Shown in pieces: positions 11,049 to 21,210 of a stretch of DNA of 64,000 bases. Source of the stretch: Exophiala sp. HKRS030 (lineage: Eukaryota > Ascomycota > Eurotiomycetes > Chaetothyriales > Herpotrichiellaceae). The notes below the pieces were generated by a model that worked only from the letters and a program-made list of their open reading frames with translations, was not told the DNA's origin and made no database searches. The stretch covers positions 1,863,665-1,927,664 of the forward strand of contig JAHWDD010000003.1 in assembly GCA_023897205.1 (NCBI GenBank), written 5' to 3'. Every line of letters starts with the position of its first letter. Position 1 is the stretch's first letter. The translations under genes and the position numbers were made by a program.

Positions 11049-12131
11049 ATGGCTGATGTTCGCGCCCTTCTCGCTGCCGAGCGGCAATCTCGCCGCATCA
11101 CACACCCACATCTCACGTACACAAAGTCCGGCATGTTGATATGTTCGATATGTAACATGAATGTCAAGTCCGAGGCATTGTGGGAAGGACACCTCAAGTC
11201 TGCGAACCACCGAAAAAACGCACACGCCCACGCTCAAGCGCAGGCACAGACGGCGTCGTCCCAAGGGCAAGAGAAGAGTAGTGGTACAAAAGGAACGAAA
11301 CGAAAAATCGAAGATGTGGACGACGAGCCACAAGATGAACGAGACGATGCCGAGGTCGAGACCAGGAAAAAGGCCAAATCAAGGCCGGAAAGTCTAGTTT
11401 CAGAACCTACCAGTTCGACTGCGACTGCGACTGTGACCTCCACAAACGGAACTGTCCAGAAGAAATCTACGACCAAAGAGGTGACGACGAAGCCTGAAGA
11501 GTTGCAACAATTACGACAACCTGAAGTATCAACATCAGTTCCTGTACCTCCACCAACAAAGACAGAACCACCCGCCGCCGCCACCACCACAACCGGCAAC
11601 GATTCCACGGCGGACGTAGACGAGGATGAATGGGCGGCCTTTGAAAGGGAAGTGGCACCTCTCGCAGCGGCAGAGTCGGCAGCTCCGGCAAGAGTACCGG
11701 ACTATTCCTCGGCCACGATCACGGCGGCGCCCGTGACGGCGGAACAGCTCAGGCGACAATCCGACGAAGACAAACAACGGAGGTTGGAATCAGCGGCGGA
11801 CGACGAGAAAGAAGACGAGGAGCGAAGGTTGGAGGAAGAGTTTGAGGTCATGGAGGAGATGGAAGAGCGTGTGCGCAAGTTGAGAGAGAAGAGGGACGCA
11901 TTGAGACAAGCGGCGCAGTCACAACAGACTGGTGCCGATACGGGACAAGAAGTTCCCTCGACCACCGTCCCACCAGAGGAGACGGACGGTGTGAATGGAG
12001 GAGAGGATGGCCAGGTGGTTGACAAACCTACGCAGGTACAGGTTCAGGAAGATCGCGAAGGTGAAGGTGGAGAAGAAGATGATGATGATGATGATGACGA
12101 CGACGATGATGTTGACGACTGGTATTCGTGA
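11049..12131 (+). CDS. C2H2 zinc-finger, coiled-coil protein of the ZNF830/CCDC16 family
   Basis: Single exon, 360 aa. I chose the ATG at 11049 (MADVRALLAAERQSRRITHP), because family members begin with this conserved block; the upstream frame is promoter pyrimidine tract. A matrin-like C2H2 finger lies at about residues 34-56 (CSICNMNVKSEALWEGHLKS then ANH). The middle is Thr/Ala-rich and disordered. A strongly charged coiled coil follows (EEEFEVMEEMEERVRKLREK). The tail is a long Asp run ending VDDWYS. ZNF830-type proteins are nuclear and linked to pre-mRNA splicing and genome stability; fission yeast Saf1 is a likely relative. The family call rests on the N-terminus, the finger and the acidic DDW-type end. 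Confidence 0.8.
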   Translation: MADVRALLAAERQSRRITHPHLTYTKSGMLICSICNMNVKSEALWEGHLKSANHRKNAHAHAQAQAQTASSQGQEKSSGTKGTKRKIEDVDDEPQDERDDAEVETRKKAKSRPESLVSEPTSSTATATVTSTNGTVQKKSTTKEVTTKPEELQQLRQPEVSTSVPVPPPTKTEPPAAATTTTGNDSTADVDEDEWAAFEREVAPLAAAESAAPARVPDYSSATITAAPVTAEQLRRQSDEDKQRRLESAADDEKEDEERRLEEEFEVMEEMEERVRKLREKRDALRQAAQSQQTGADTGQEVPSTTVPPEETDGVNGGEDGQVVDKPTQVQVQEDREGEGGEEDDDDDDDDDDDVDDWYS

Positions 12132-12465
12132 TTTGTGTAATGGTCGTTACTATCTGATTCATCAAGCCTTGAAGTCCGAGTCCAATAAGATACCCCAACA
12201 ACTTTGGTTTTCTCTCTTCTTCTGTCTCCGAATTGAGAACCTGTCTATGTTTTGATACTCCTTCTCGTGAGTATTAGATCTACCTAAAATCTATCCATAT
12301 CCAAATGTCTCGTCGTATCGGAAAAAAGTCGTCATGATGGTTGGAGAGAAAAAAAGAGACACACACCAAAAAAAAAGAAACGTCCGCCCGCGAAAATATA
12401 AGATGGAATGGTGTGTGCACAATTCCAGTGGTTTTAGGCTTGGGTCCTCAGGTTCAAGATAGAAA
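12132..12465. other. Convergent intergenic region
   Basis: 334 bp of 3' UTR-like sequence between the zinc-finger gene and the SIS-domain gene, with A-rich tracts. Nothing else is seen. Confidence 0.6.
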
Positions 12466-13836
12466 TCAAAAATGATCTCCCATCATTTCTTCAATCTCCA
12501 CGATGCCCGTCACTTCGTTGTTCTGGTCCACGACGCCCAACAGGGTGCCCCTCCGCAGGAACTCCCGGCCCCTGCCGGTGCCCTCGTCTCGCATCTGGTG
12601 GATCCACCGTCGACACTCGTCCATCGTGGTCGAACCCAGGACGGAAATCCAGTCCGTCTTCTCGATCACGACGGGACCGAGGCGGTCGGCCAGGTCGGCG
12701 ACGGCGACCCCGGATCCCCCGGCGGGCAGGTTCTGTATCCGGCGGGGCCCGATCATGTGGTGAGGCGAGGTCCTCACGAACCCCCGAGGTGACCGGACGG
12801 CGGCCAGGAGCACGTCAAAACACAAAAGTTTGTTGTCATCGTCGGCCGGACCACCACCACCACCCCGGGGCGTGGCGATGGGGATGTGTGAGACCATCGT
12901 GGCGATGTCGGACATGAGCGGCTCGGGTCGTACTGCGGTTGTCCGCGCGACCCCGTGGTCGTTGCTGCTGACGCCGCCGCCGCCGGCGGTAGTGGTAGTG
13001 GTAGGCTGCTGGCCCGAGAAGTCGAGTTGTGCTTGACCTATGGCACCTCCGGGGTGGTTGGCGGCGAAAATGGCGGGAGTCTGCAGCCCGGCCGCAGAGT
13101 GTAGGTCGTCGGCCACGGCCAGAGCGAGGCTGTCGCCGATGGCCAACGTGATGGTCGTGGATGTCGTGGGTGCCGACACGCCGAAAGATGCGGTTTCGGA
13201 TTCGTGGATCACAGTCGGCACCAGGATGTTTTTCGAGTTCACGCGCGCCGGGTGGCAGAGGATCGGGCAGGTTTGTTCGGTCAAGTGGCCGGACATGACG
13301 ATCAGGGGTATCGAAGGGTCGATGTGAGGGAGGAGTGATAGGAGTTCGGGGGTCTTTCCCGAGAAGGTGACCATGATGATTGTGTCGCTGGGCCGGACGA
13401 CCCCCAGGTCACCGTGGAGTGCCTCTATGGGGTGCAAGAAGACGGCGTGGATGCCCAAGGAGACGAACGTGGCGACCAGTTTCTTAGCGATGTGGCCCGA
13501 CTTGCCCACCCCTGTGAAGATGGTCTTGCCGTGACGAGTCTCGGACTGGATGATTTGACGGATGGCCTGTAACAGAAAGGTCTGGAGTTGGGCGGAACTG
13601 CTGTAGAGGTCTTCGAGGTGGGACAAGGCGAGTCTCTCGGTGGCCAGGACATGTAGAGCCTTCTTGACGGTTTTGCTGTCAGCAATAAAACTGTCTTCTT
13701 CGTTGTTATAGAACGCCTCGGAGATGTCGGGAGGTGTGATGGGTAGAGATTCAATATGTTGTTCGGCTATCGACCCGGACAAAGGCATGGATGGGGTCAG
13801 TGGTGTTGGGAGGGACGATCGATGAGAGTATGCCAT
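12466..13836 (-). CDS. SIS-domain sugar-phosphate isomerase-like protein (KpsF/GutQ type)
   Basis: Single exon, 456 aa from the ATG at 13836 (MAYSHRSSLPTP); an in-frame ATG at 13938 would add 34 residues. The SIS domain is at about residues 100-230: GKTIFTGVGKSGHIAKKLVA, then HPIEALHGDLGVVRPSDTII and VTFSGKTPELLSLLPH. A later block reads AIGDSLALAVADDL then AANHPGGAIG, as in arabinose-5-phosphate isomerases. Bacterial KpsF/GutQ enzymes have two CBS domains. Here a low-complexity linker (poly-Thr, Gly) replaces most of that part, and only the end (GVVDQNNEVTGIVEIEEM) looks like a CBS fragment. Arabinose-5-phosphate normally feeds Kdo synthesis, which fungi lack, so the substrate is unknown. 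Third-position GC is high in the second half. Confidence 0.8.
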   Translation of the reverse strand: MAYSHRSSLPTPLTPSMPLSGSIAEQHIESLPITPPDISEAFYNNEEDSFIADSKTVKKALHVLATERLALSHLEDLYSSSAQLQTFLLQAIRQIIQSETRHGKTIFTGVGKSGHIAKKLVATFVSLGIHAVFLHPIEALHGDLGVVRPSDTIIMVTFSGKTPELLSLLPHIDPSIPLIVMSGHLTEQTCPILCHPARVNSKNILVPTVIHESETASFGVSAPTTSTTITLAIGDSLALAVADDLHSAAGLQTPAIFAANHPGGAIGQAQLDFSGQQPTTTTTAGGGGVSSNDHGVARTTAVRPEPLMSDIATMVSHIPIATPRGGGGGPADDDNKLLCFDVLLAAVRSPRGFVRTSPHHMIGPRRIQNLPAGGSGVAVADLADRLGPVVIEKTDWISVLGSTTMDECRRWIHQMRDEGTGRGREFLRRGTLLGVVDQNNEVTGIVEIEEMMGDHF

Positions 13837-15921
13837 TTTCGAGGTTCTTTTTGAATGCCTGGTAGGAAATAGTATTTCGTAGTATCGCGCTGTGTTGGGC
13901 GATTTTCCTTCAAGGATATTGATTCCGGTTGGATACAATATATATCCTTAGTGCCGTCTCCAGTAAATCAAAAGAACAAAATGGTAGGATGCGCTTCTGC
14001 CCAAGGAGACTGCTCGACACAGTCTGAATAGACTGATAACGAGTCGTCACCTCTTTGGTGATGACGAGGATGATCTTCGTGCCTCAGGTAGGTAGTAAGT
14101 AGTGCTGTTGAATGGCTGGAGTCGACTCGAGTCAGCGATCGTAAAGGCGATACACGATTCGCCACTCCGGGGTAAAAGTGCCAGATGTTAATGACATGAC
14201 GCCATAGATTTGTGCGCAAAGACGAGGGAAGAAAAAAGGTATCGACGACTTTTCAAAAGAGTAGTAAGTGTTTGTACTCGTAGTAGAGACAATGAGAGGC
14301 GGATGGCGGGAAGGGAAGAAAGGTATTAAAAACCGAAATTGATGTTGTCAGCCACGATACGGAAGTAGTATCAATAGATATCGCAATCGCCGACCAGGGG
14401 AAAAAAAAGAAGAGAGACTTGGGATCCTTGACAGGGGGTTCCGTATATCGGGTGCGGGCTAGAAGCTCGGGAACGCCAGAGAATTGTAGCCACCAATACG
14501 GACGGCATAATGGGTTCCCGCAGTCGAATGGCACAAGAGCTAGAGAAGTGGATGCGACAATTACATTGGACACGCACTGGATTTTAGCCTCCGGATGATG
14601 GAGGGATGGGAAAAGATAAGCAAAGAGAATAATGGTACAGGACTTGACAGATCAGCCAAGTACCTGAGAGTAGTAAGAGTAGACCGCCTGTTCAGAACAG
14701 CAATTGAGAGCACGAAAAGGGAGGGAGGGTGAAACATGAGACTGTGAAGCAAGAACACAGGTGGTACTCATAGAGGGGCACATACATTCATGATGGAATC
14801 TTTCACATGGTAATTATTGCTTTGATCAGAAGGAATGAGTAGGAAGTTCTCTGTACAACTGAATGACGAGGCTAGAGAGAAGAATGATCACAGGTATATG
14901 CAGGCACCTCGATTCAGATGTTCAAATTTCATGCATGGTCCTTCTTGCTTACCAGGTACATACAGCGTAAGCCCATTCCATCTACATTGTCCATCTACAA
15001 TTCAACCAAGGTGCACATCGGATACAACGTTCATCCGAACAGAGCAAGTTTCGCAGAGTCAACGATGGCGCAATTATAAAATACAGGCTGGAAATCCACT
15101 CTTCTGATGCGATACTAGTACTACTACTACGACATTCCAGTAGGAGGACGTCAAGTCTACTCTGTAGCTATTATGACTATCTCGACTATCCCACATGTAC
15201 ATTCATCGTCAAAAAAAAAAAGAAACAAAGTCATGTCCACTCATTCACCGCCCCCAGGGTTAGAGAGTTGATCCATTTGCTGTGGCTACCTATCTACCTA
15301 TCTACCTAGGTACTGTACTTCCGTATGTACGGTAAGATACCAAACTTGGCCTAGATACAAAAAGTGATGACGCATCACTTTGTCCTGGCATCGACAACAC
15401 ACAATCACAACCACAAAAATGCATTGACCAGCCTTGTTTCTCCCCCCCCCTCTGATACAATGGTACACGAGATTAACTGCCTGTCTTACCTGGGCATGTA
15501 CCAAGGCTTGTTCGGGATTGCTAGACAAAACACAAAGGTAAGTCGTAGTCGTGGTCGTAGTCGTTCTCAATTTTATCAACGAGGTCATCAAGTGATTGGT
15601 ATTCGTATTCGTATCCGTGGATCAAACCAGAGGATGACTAATGCTAGGAATCAACAATCTATTCTTTCCTTATTCCGTATATTAGAAGTCCAAGTCACTG
15701 TTGCATAGAACTGGTGTATTTGAATTCTCACAGAACATACATTCTGGGACTGTAGATAGTTTGAGAGAATCCTCGGCTTTCCACAGTGCCTAATGTACCT
15801 TGCGACCATGGTGGGGTGCCTTCACAGCAACACAAACACAGTATCACCCCGATTGTCCTCCTCTACCATGGACGCACAAAACAGTCTGAGACTGAAATTT
15901 CTCATACACCGTTTGCATCTT
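13837..15921. other. 2.1-kb intergenic region without a clear gene
   Basis: It lies between the start of the SIS gene and the 3' end of the MFS gene. It contains TACCTAGGTA at 15303-15312, a TACT/ACT-rich stretch near 15115-15135, a GTCGTA-type hexamer run at 15541-15564 and an A-run near 15211-15221. Frames of 100 codons or more occur but show no family motifs or codon coherence. Confidence 0.5.
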
Positions 15922-17962
15922 CTAGACCCTCTTCTCTGATTCTCCGAGGTTCTCAACTTGGGTTTCTTCGTGCTTTTCCGTAATCTCCCGCTCCCGGTCC
16001 AACTGTGTCTGCATATCGGCCTGCTTCCTTCCATGTGTACCAATCTTGTACCAAGGCAGACTGAACAAGCCATCCATAGCCTCGAGTGACAAGCCGGCCG
16101 TCTCGGGGATAGTGAACCACACCCATACGCCTCCCAAGGCGGTAATGGCGAAGAAGAACCAAAACGTGCCTTTCGCAGTCATACCACCGTCGCTGGTGTC
16201 CAGGAGCATCGATGGGACCGCCTTGCTGTTACCGTATTGATTGACAAAATGGAAGCACATGACCAGAGAACTGCAAAAGGCTCGAATACGAAGTGGGTAA
16301 ATTTCGGCGTTGATCTGTCCAAACACATTGTTGATAAGCATTCAGATCCAATTTCAAGGGTTTCAGCACAAGAAACTTACCAGATATTGCATGGAATTCC
16401 ATCCCATCGCCCCTTTTCATTGAGAAAAAAAAGTTAGAATTAATTAGAAAGATAGAGGCAGTAAAATTGACGAAAGTATCCTTTATGCTGAGTCGTATAA
16501 GAGGTCAAGGGAAAGTTGAAGGACTTACATCCAAAGCCAGAAAGATAGATCATGACGATAGCGCCAATGCTAGCATGCTTTTGGGACGGGGTGAATGTGA
16601 AACCCTCATCCTCAAGATCCGGAACAGCCGTGAGGAACGAAGCAACATATGCCATCGAAATGGCCTGGAGGCTGATACCGATTATCAAAGCTCGCTTCCG
16701 GCCAATCACATCGACCAAGAACAGAGCACACATGATGGCCGCGACAAATTTGACCACACCGAAAATGGCGGTAGCGAAGAGTTTCTCGTTCTGGCCTTTG
16801 GTCCCGAGAAGGGCAAAGAAATCCGCGGCGTAGATCGTGATACTACCCGCACCGGACCATTGTGAAAGGAGCTGAACGCCGAGACCAAGGTAGAGACGGA
16901 AAGCGTTGTTGGGCATACAGAAAATTTCGCGAAGCATGCCCAAAAATCCTTGGCCCATGGTGGCTTCCTTCTCTTCGTCGAGTTGGTGCTGAATGTCGCG
17001 GATCTCGTGGACAATCACCTCATGCTCGGCGGGCAGATTGCGCACGCGAGCGAGGTTCCTGATGGCGTGTTCAACGTTGCCACGCTTGACGAGGTAGCGA
17101 GGTGATTCGTAGTTGAAGAACGAAAGGATCAGGATGATGCCGGCAAACATGATGTGAAGTGTCGTGGGAACAACCCACGCCGTGGATGTGTTCTGGTTGA
17201 TGTGGAGAGAGCTACCCCAGGTAGTGAAATATGCAAGCATAATGCCTAGGTACACGGAGCCAGCGAAGACGCACGTGCAGAGACCTCGCACAGCCTTGGG
17301 TGAAATTTCCGCGATATAAACGGGGGCAATGACGGTGGTTTCTCCGATCTGTATGTGTTTGAGAGCAATCAGCAACATGATCTATCAGCCCGGACACGAG
17401 AAGCTTTGAAGATCGAAGACGTAGCAATTCAAGCTTGGTATGAGAAGACCGTGATCATAAAGGTCTCTTGACGGGCGGGATAGATATACTCACGCCGATA
17501 CCTGCAATAAATCTGCCGGCGTAGACTTGACCCAGGCGACCGTTGTTTGTCAAGAAAATGACAATGCCGAGGATCCAGACTATGCAGAGTTGACGTGTGG
17601 CCCAGAGTCGACCGATTCGATCAGCGACAAGAAAGGCCAGAAGGGCACCAGCAACAGAACCAATTTGTACCATGGCAGAGACATTCCCCTTGATGTCGGC
17701 ATAAGTCTTATCGTCGAGATCATTCAAGTGGAGGGAGTTTTGGAACTGCTTGGTATTGAAGGTTCTGTATATGTCAGCGTTACTCATGCGGCATTAAAGC
17801 AGGGGGGCAATACCCAGAAATGAGACCTTCGTCGATACCTCTAGCAGCGCCCATGATGCCGAAGGAGAATACAGCAAACCATAGTCTCCAATTGAGCACC
17901 TCCTTCGGATCATCACCCCGATTCAACTTGAAAATGTTGACCGGCTTCTTTCCAGCACCCAT
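15922..17962 (-). CDS. MFS sugar transporter
   Basis: Five exons, complement(join(15922..16314, 16381..16412, 16529..17348, 17494..17764, 17814..17962)), 554 aa. Exon 4 is only 32 nt (encoding AMGWNSMQYL). The start is MGAGKKPVNIFKLNRG. Sugar-porter signatures are all present: ARGIDEGLISG in TM1, DRIGRLWATRQ in loop 2-3, RFIAGIGIGETTVIAPVYIA then EISPKAVRG, PESPRYLVKRG, and PETAGLSLEAMDGLF near the end. Twelve hydrophobic segments fit. The porter family moves hexoses, pentoses, quinate or similar polyols by proton symport or facilitation at the plasma membrane. The substrate cannot be assigned. The longest intron (145 bp, 17349-17493) is the least certain, but its frame and the GIGIGETT junction fit the family exactly. 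Confidence 0.93.
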
Positions 17963-18299
17963 ATTAGTGGTATCAAGAGGAGTATATTGAAGAGTATGGG
18001 AAACCCGGGGTTGAGGTGGACAGTGGAACAGCAAGAACGAAGGTTGATATACCCTTCGCTCTAGCTTCTTGTCGGGAGAATGTTGCTACGAGAAAAGCCA
18101 TGTCGAGTTTTCAATAGCCGCCTATGCCCCATGCCCCAGGATCGGCACAGCTCTACGGCTGTCGACTTGTCTTTTTGTTGGCGAGGCTTCTGGAGGCTTG
18201 GTCTGCCGAGCCGTTTAGTTTTCGTGACGCAGGGATCATTCGTACACAGAATTGCATGAGGAGGAGGGTGTAGTGGGCTCCAATCTGTGCAGATGACAT
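17963..18299. promoter_or_regulatory. Upstream region of the MFS sugar transporter
   Basis: Sequence upstream of the transporter start at 17962. An in-frame upstream ATG at 18034 exists but the family N-terminus begins at 17962. No other feature is seen. Confidence 0.4.
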
Positions 18300-19166
18300 A
18301 CAGGTGTCAATCTACTATCCACGGAGGAGTACAAGCAAGCCTAGAGCTCGAAAGATGCGACGTTGAGGTCCAATTGGGAGTAGTCGGTATGCTTGTCTTC
18401 CACAAGAAGACGACCCACCCAGCTGAATTGCTTGTGAAGCCGACCAGCCTGGGGTGCTCGTTAATAGGACCCCGGTGTGGGAGGGCGTATGTCGCGGAGA
18501 TCTCTTTCTCGTAGCTGAACGTAGACGCCAGCTTCAGGCCACTAGTAACAGACAATGTCGTACGCCCAGCCTCGCCGAGAAATTCAATGCAACAGTCGAC
18601 AAGGCTCTGCAGATTCAATGCATCCAATGTCGGGCCAGGGACCGGCGACCGGCGACCGGGTTGCCTGTCGCTGATTTGTCCGTGGCAAATGCAGGTAAAA
18701 GAAGCGAAGTGATACCGATGGATTCTCCGGCGGAAAGATTCAGTCCAATGTTGGTCTTCTCCGCAAAATCCAACAATTCGTACTCGTCGTACCAATGATG
18801 CCCCATGAAATGTTTTCCCGGCTTTCACATGTATCGTGCTGAAAATCTTGGAGCGTCTGCTGAAGAAGCCGCCCGGATCTGTCCGAACCCCTGATATATT
18901 TCAAAAGCCGACATATGCGAGGCTTCGGAACAAACTGAGTTGCAAGGACACATTGCGGCTTATTCATAGTTGTGACTTGATGGCACGACTCCAAGAAAGG
19001 AATACGTTTCCCATCCGATTGGTCCATCGGCTTCGAATGGGACTACATATAACACAGGAGCCAAAATCCCGAGGGTTGTCCAAGCCATCATATTTGCTCC
19101 ATAGGAATTATGGTCTGTTGTGTTGGCATATTCATTGAGACGGAACCAAATACATGTCCTGTCCAT
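18300..19166 (-). pseudogene. Probable pseudogene of unknown family
   Basis: On the minus strand several coding-looking pieces follow each other in different frames. One piece contains MMAWTTLGILAPVLYVVPFE. A second, in a shared frame, contains AFEIYQGFGQIRAASSADAP; it runs to a TGA at 18825-18827 and continues in the same frame as HHWYDEYELLDFAEKTN and ESIGITSLLLPAFA. After a 7-bp tandem repeat (GGTCGCC units, 18641-18658) the coherent frame appears to shift (LNLQSLVDCCIEFLGEAG). A premature stop plus a frame change at a slippage-prone repeat suggests a decayed gene. I do not recognise the family. A multi-exon functional gene with unusual introns is the alternative. Confidence 0.35.
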
Positions 19167-19175
19167 TTACTTTTC

Positions 19176-20658
19176 TCAGACGACATGGATAGTGTTATCA
19201 CGCTGTTCTTCAATTTTCGTCGTCACTAGACATGTTAGTAGTGAACGAAACTCTGGCCAGACTCACCACTACTCACATCTTACTTCCATATCGTCCAAGT
19301 CGAAAACCCTAGGCACTATCAGTTCATTGTTTCTGCTGCCTTCAGTCGGCTTACATGTAAAAGGTTTCCATGAATGCTCTGCCCAACACGATGGCATCCA
19401 CAGGGAAGCCGAAACGTTCGGTATCAACAACATCAAAAGTACATAGTCTCTCTTTGTCTTTTCCCAGCAGCTCGCTCGTATATTCGAGAGGGGTCAACGT
19501 GATTCGTTGGCCACCAAGTCCGAATGTCATGTTAGGCATATCTTGCCGCAGATCGCAGTCCACATAGCAAGTGATGGGATCACACTCGTGCTTCACTGAG
19601 TCGTAGATACTCTTGGACCAATTTCCAGGAAGCGCAAGGTACCATGCAGTCGTGTCAAATCCTGCGAGAGTAAGATTCGTGAAATCTTCACGGAGAGGAT
19701 GTGTCTTATTCTCCCAGGTTATTGATTGTGCTTCGACAGCCCAGACTTGATCTGAATAGTTGGACAGAGGAAGACTCAAAAATTTGCTTGAGGCATACTT
19801 CTGGTTGATACCACCGAAACTGAGCTCTCCAGACCTGTTGGGGTGCTCCATGTCGAGTAGACCGCCTGGCAGCTCAAGGGCAAAAAGATTTGCGTCCAGT
19901 ATGGATCTGTTGACCATCATATGCCAAGGTGAGAGGGCAGTCAAGGGAAGATCTGATGTATCTGATTGATTCCAAAGGGGTGCTAGCCCCAACACGCCCT
20001 CATAACCAAAATATAAGTCTAAGAATCCCAGGGTGTCTGCACGCTCGACGTTAACGAAATATTGATTGTCGACTTCTAGCCCAGCGATTCGAAGGCTCTC
20101 AGTCGCCACCTCGCCTGTGAATCTATCTGTTCCATAGATGAAGCTGGCGGCCGACCCTTGAGCCGAATAGGTGGAGGAACGAGTCGAATTGAAACGGAGC
20201 CTCGACACGTAAGGATCATCACAGGCGCCTGTACAATCAGCCGAAGGCACGAACAAAGTGTCCCAGGCAAGATCGATTAGCAGCCGACAAGGTTGTGGAG
20301 GGCTTCCTAAAGCTGCAGGCACAACGTATGGCGCCAACCAGAAATTGTCCTATTTGTTTTAGTACTGCTCCAGCCACGTCAAGACCCAAAGAGCATTATG
20401 AAGCAACAAGCGTACCCAAATCTCTGCATTGTGATCGTGGAAGGCTGAATGACCATCCTCGGTATTGAGTGGACGTTGCATCTGTTTTGTGGATGGGCGA
20501 GTCCTCTGAAATTGGACATGATGCGTAGACCAAGGTACTGTTTGACGGGAGTGAAGCCGAATAAGAGCGTCCCGGTTATCCTGGATGTGAGTACTGAACA
20601 CAGCTGCTTGGACATGAAAGGTGAGGAGATAAAGGGACAAGACTTGATGGATAGACAT
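19176..20658 (-). CDS. Secreted pepsin-like (A1) protein with altered catalytic motifs
   Basis: Four exons, complement(join(19176..19225, 19277..19308, 19355..20349, 20416..20658)), 439 aa. The N-terminus MSIHQVLSLYLLTFHVQAAV looks like a signal peptide. The A1 fold is recognisable: LGSPPQPCRLLIDLAWDTLF, the flap region GSAASFIYGTDRFTGEV, VLGLAP, and NLTLAGFDTTAWYLALPG. The first catalytic triplet is D107-L-A instead of DTG, and the second is D313-T-T instead of DTG/DSG. Both Asp are kept but the Thr-Gly partners are partly lost, so proteolysis is doubtful. Many N-glycosylation sequons are present. If the third intron is not spliced, the protein ends 16 residues earlier at VRCE. It could be a weak protease or a non-catalytic surface protein. 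Confidence 0.82.
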
Positions 20659-21210
20659 TCTGTTTACGCAGAAAGCAAAGATCTGTTACCGTAGAGGTCA
20701 TCCGTAAGAAACTACGGAGGGCATATCACAATCGAAAGAGAATGGATGATCTGGTTAGTCATGTCCTTGGCGACGTAGTTTTGAAACGACCGATTCGTTG
20801 TAAGAGGTATAGCAAGCAGGTAACTATGGCCCCCAAGGCAGAATCTCGAACATCGAGATGAGTCTAACGACAACATCGAAATGTGAAATACTGTACGGAT
20901 ACGAGTACGAGTACGGTGCAGAACCCTTGAGGCTTACCTAACCAGCTACACGTGCCGCCGAACATGTTTGAGCATTGACACCATTAGCGCAAGTGTCACT
21001 ATTGTTAAGCCGCAATGGCACGACAACTTGATCGCTGACATGCCCCTGTCTCTGCAAATCAACTGTACAGTAAGATCAGCACTTCGTTCCTTCAATTTCT
21101 AGATTATAACACAGTTGCTCCTTCATCTGCGAGTCTTCTCATATTGCCGGTACTGGACCTTGACTCTCGAAACTCCATGTCCTGACCGGACTCATTTCGT
21201 GCCTTTCCAC
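20659..21210. promoter_or_regulatory. Divergent intergenic region, A1-like protein / nucleotide-sugar transporter
   Basis: About 550 bp between outward-facing start codons. A TACGGATACGAGTACGAGTAC run occurs at about 20893-20913. No gene is seen. Confidence 0.5.

Noticed and set aside
12060..12120. GAT-rich microsatellite
   Set aside because: It is in frame within the zinc-finger protein and encodes its Asp-rich tail, so it is coding, not an intergenic repeat.
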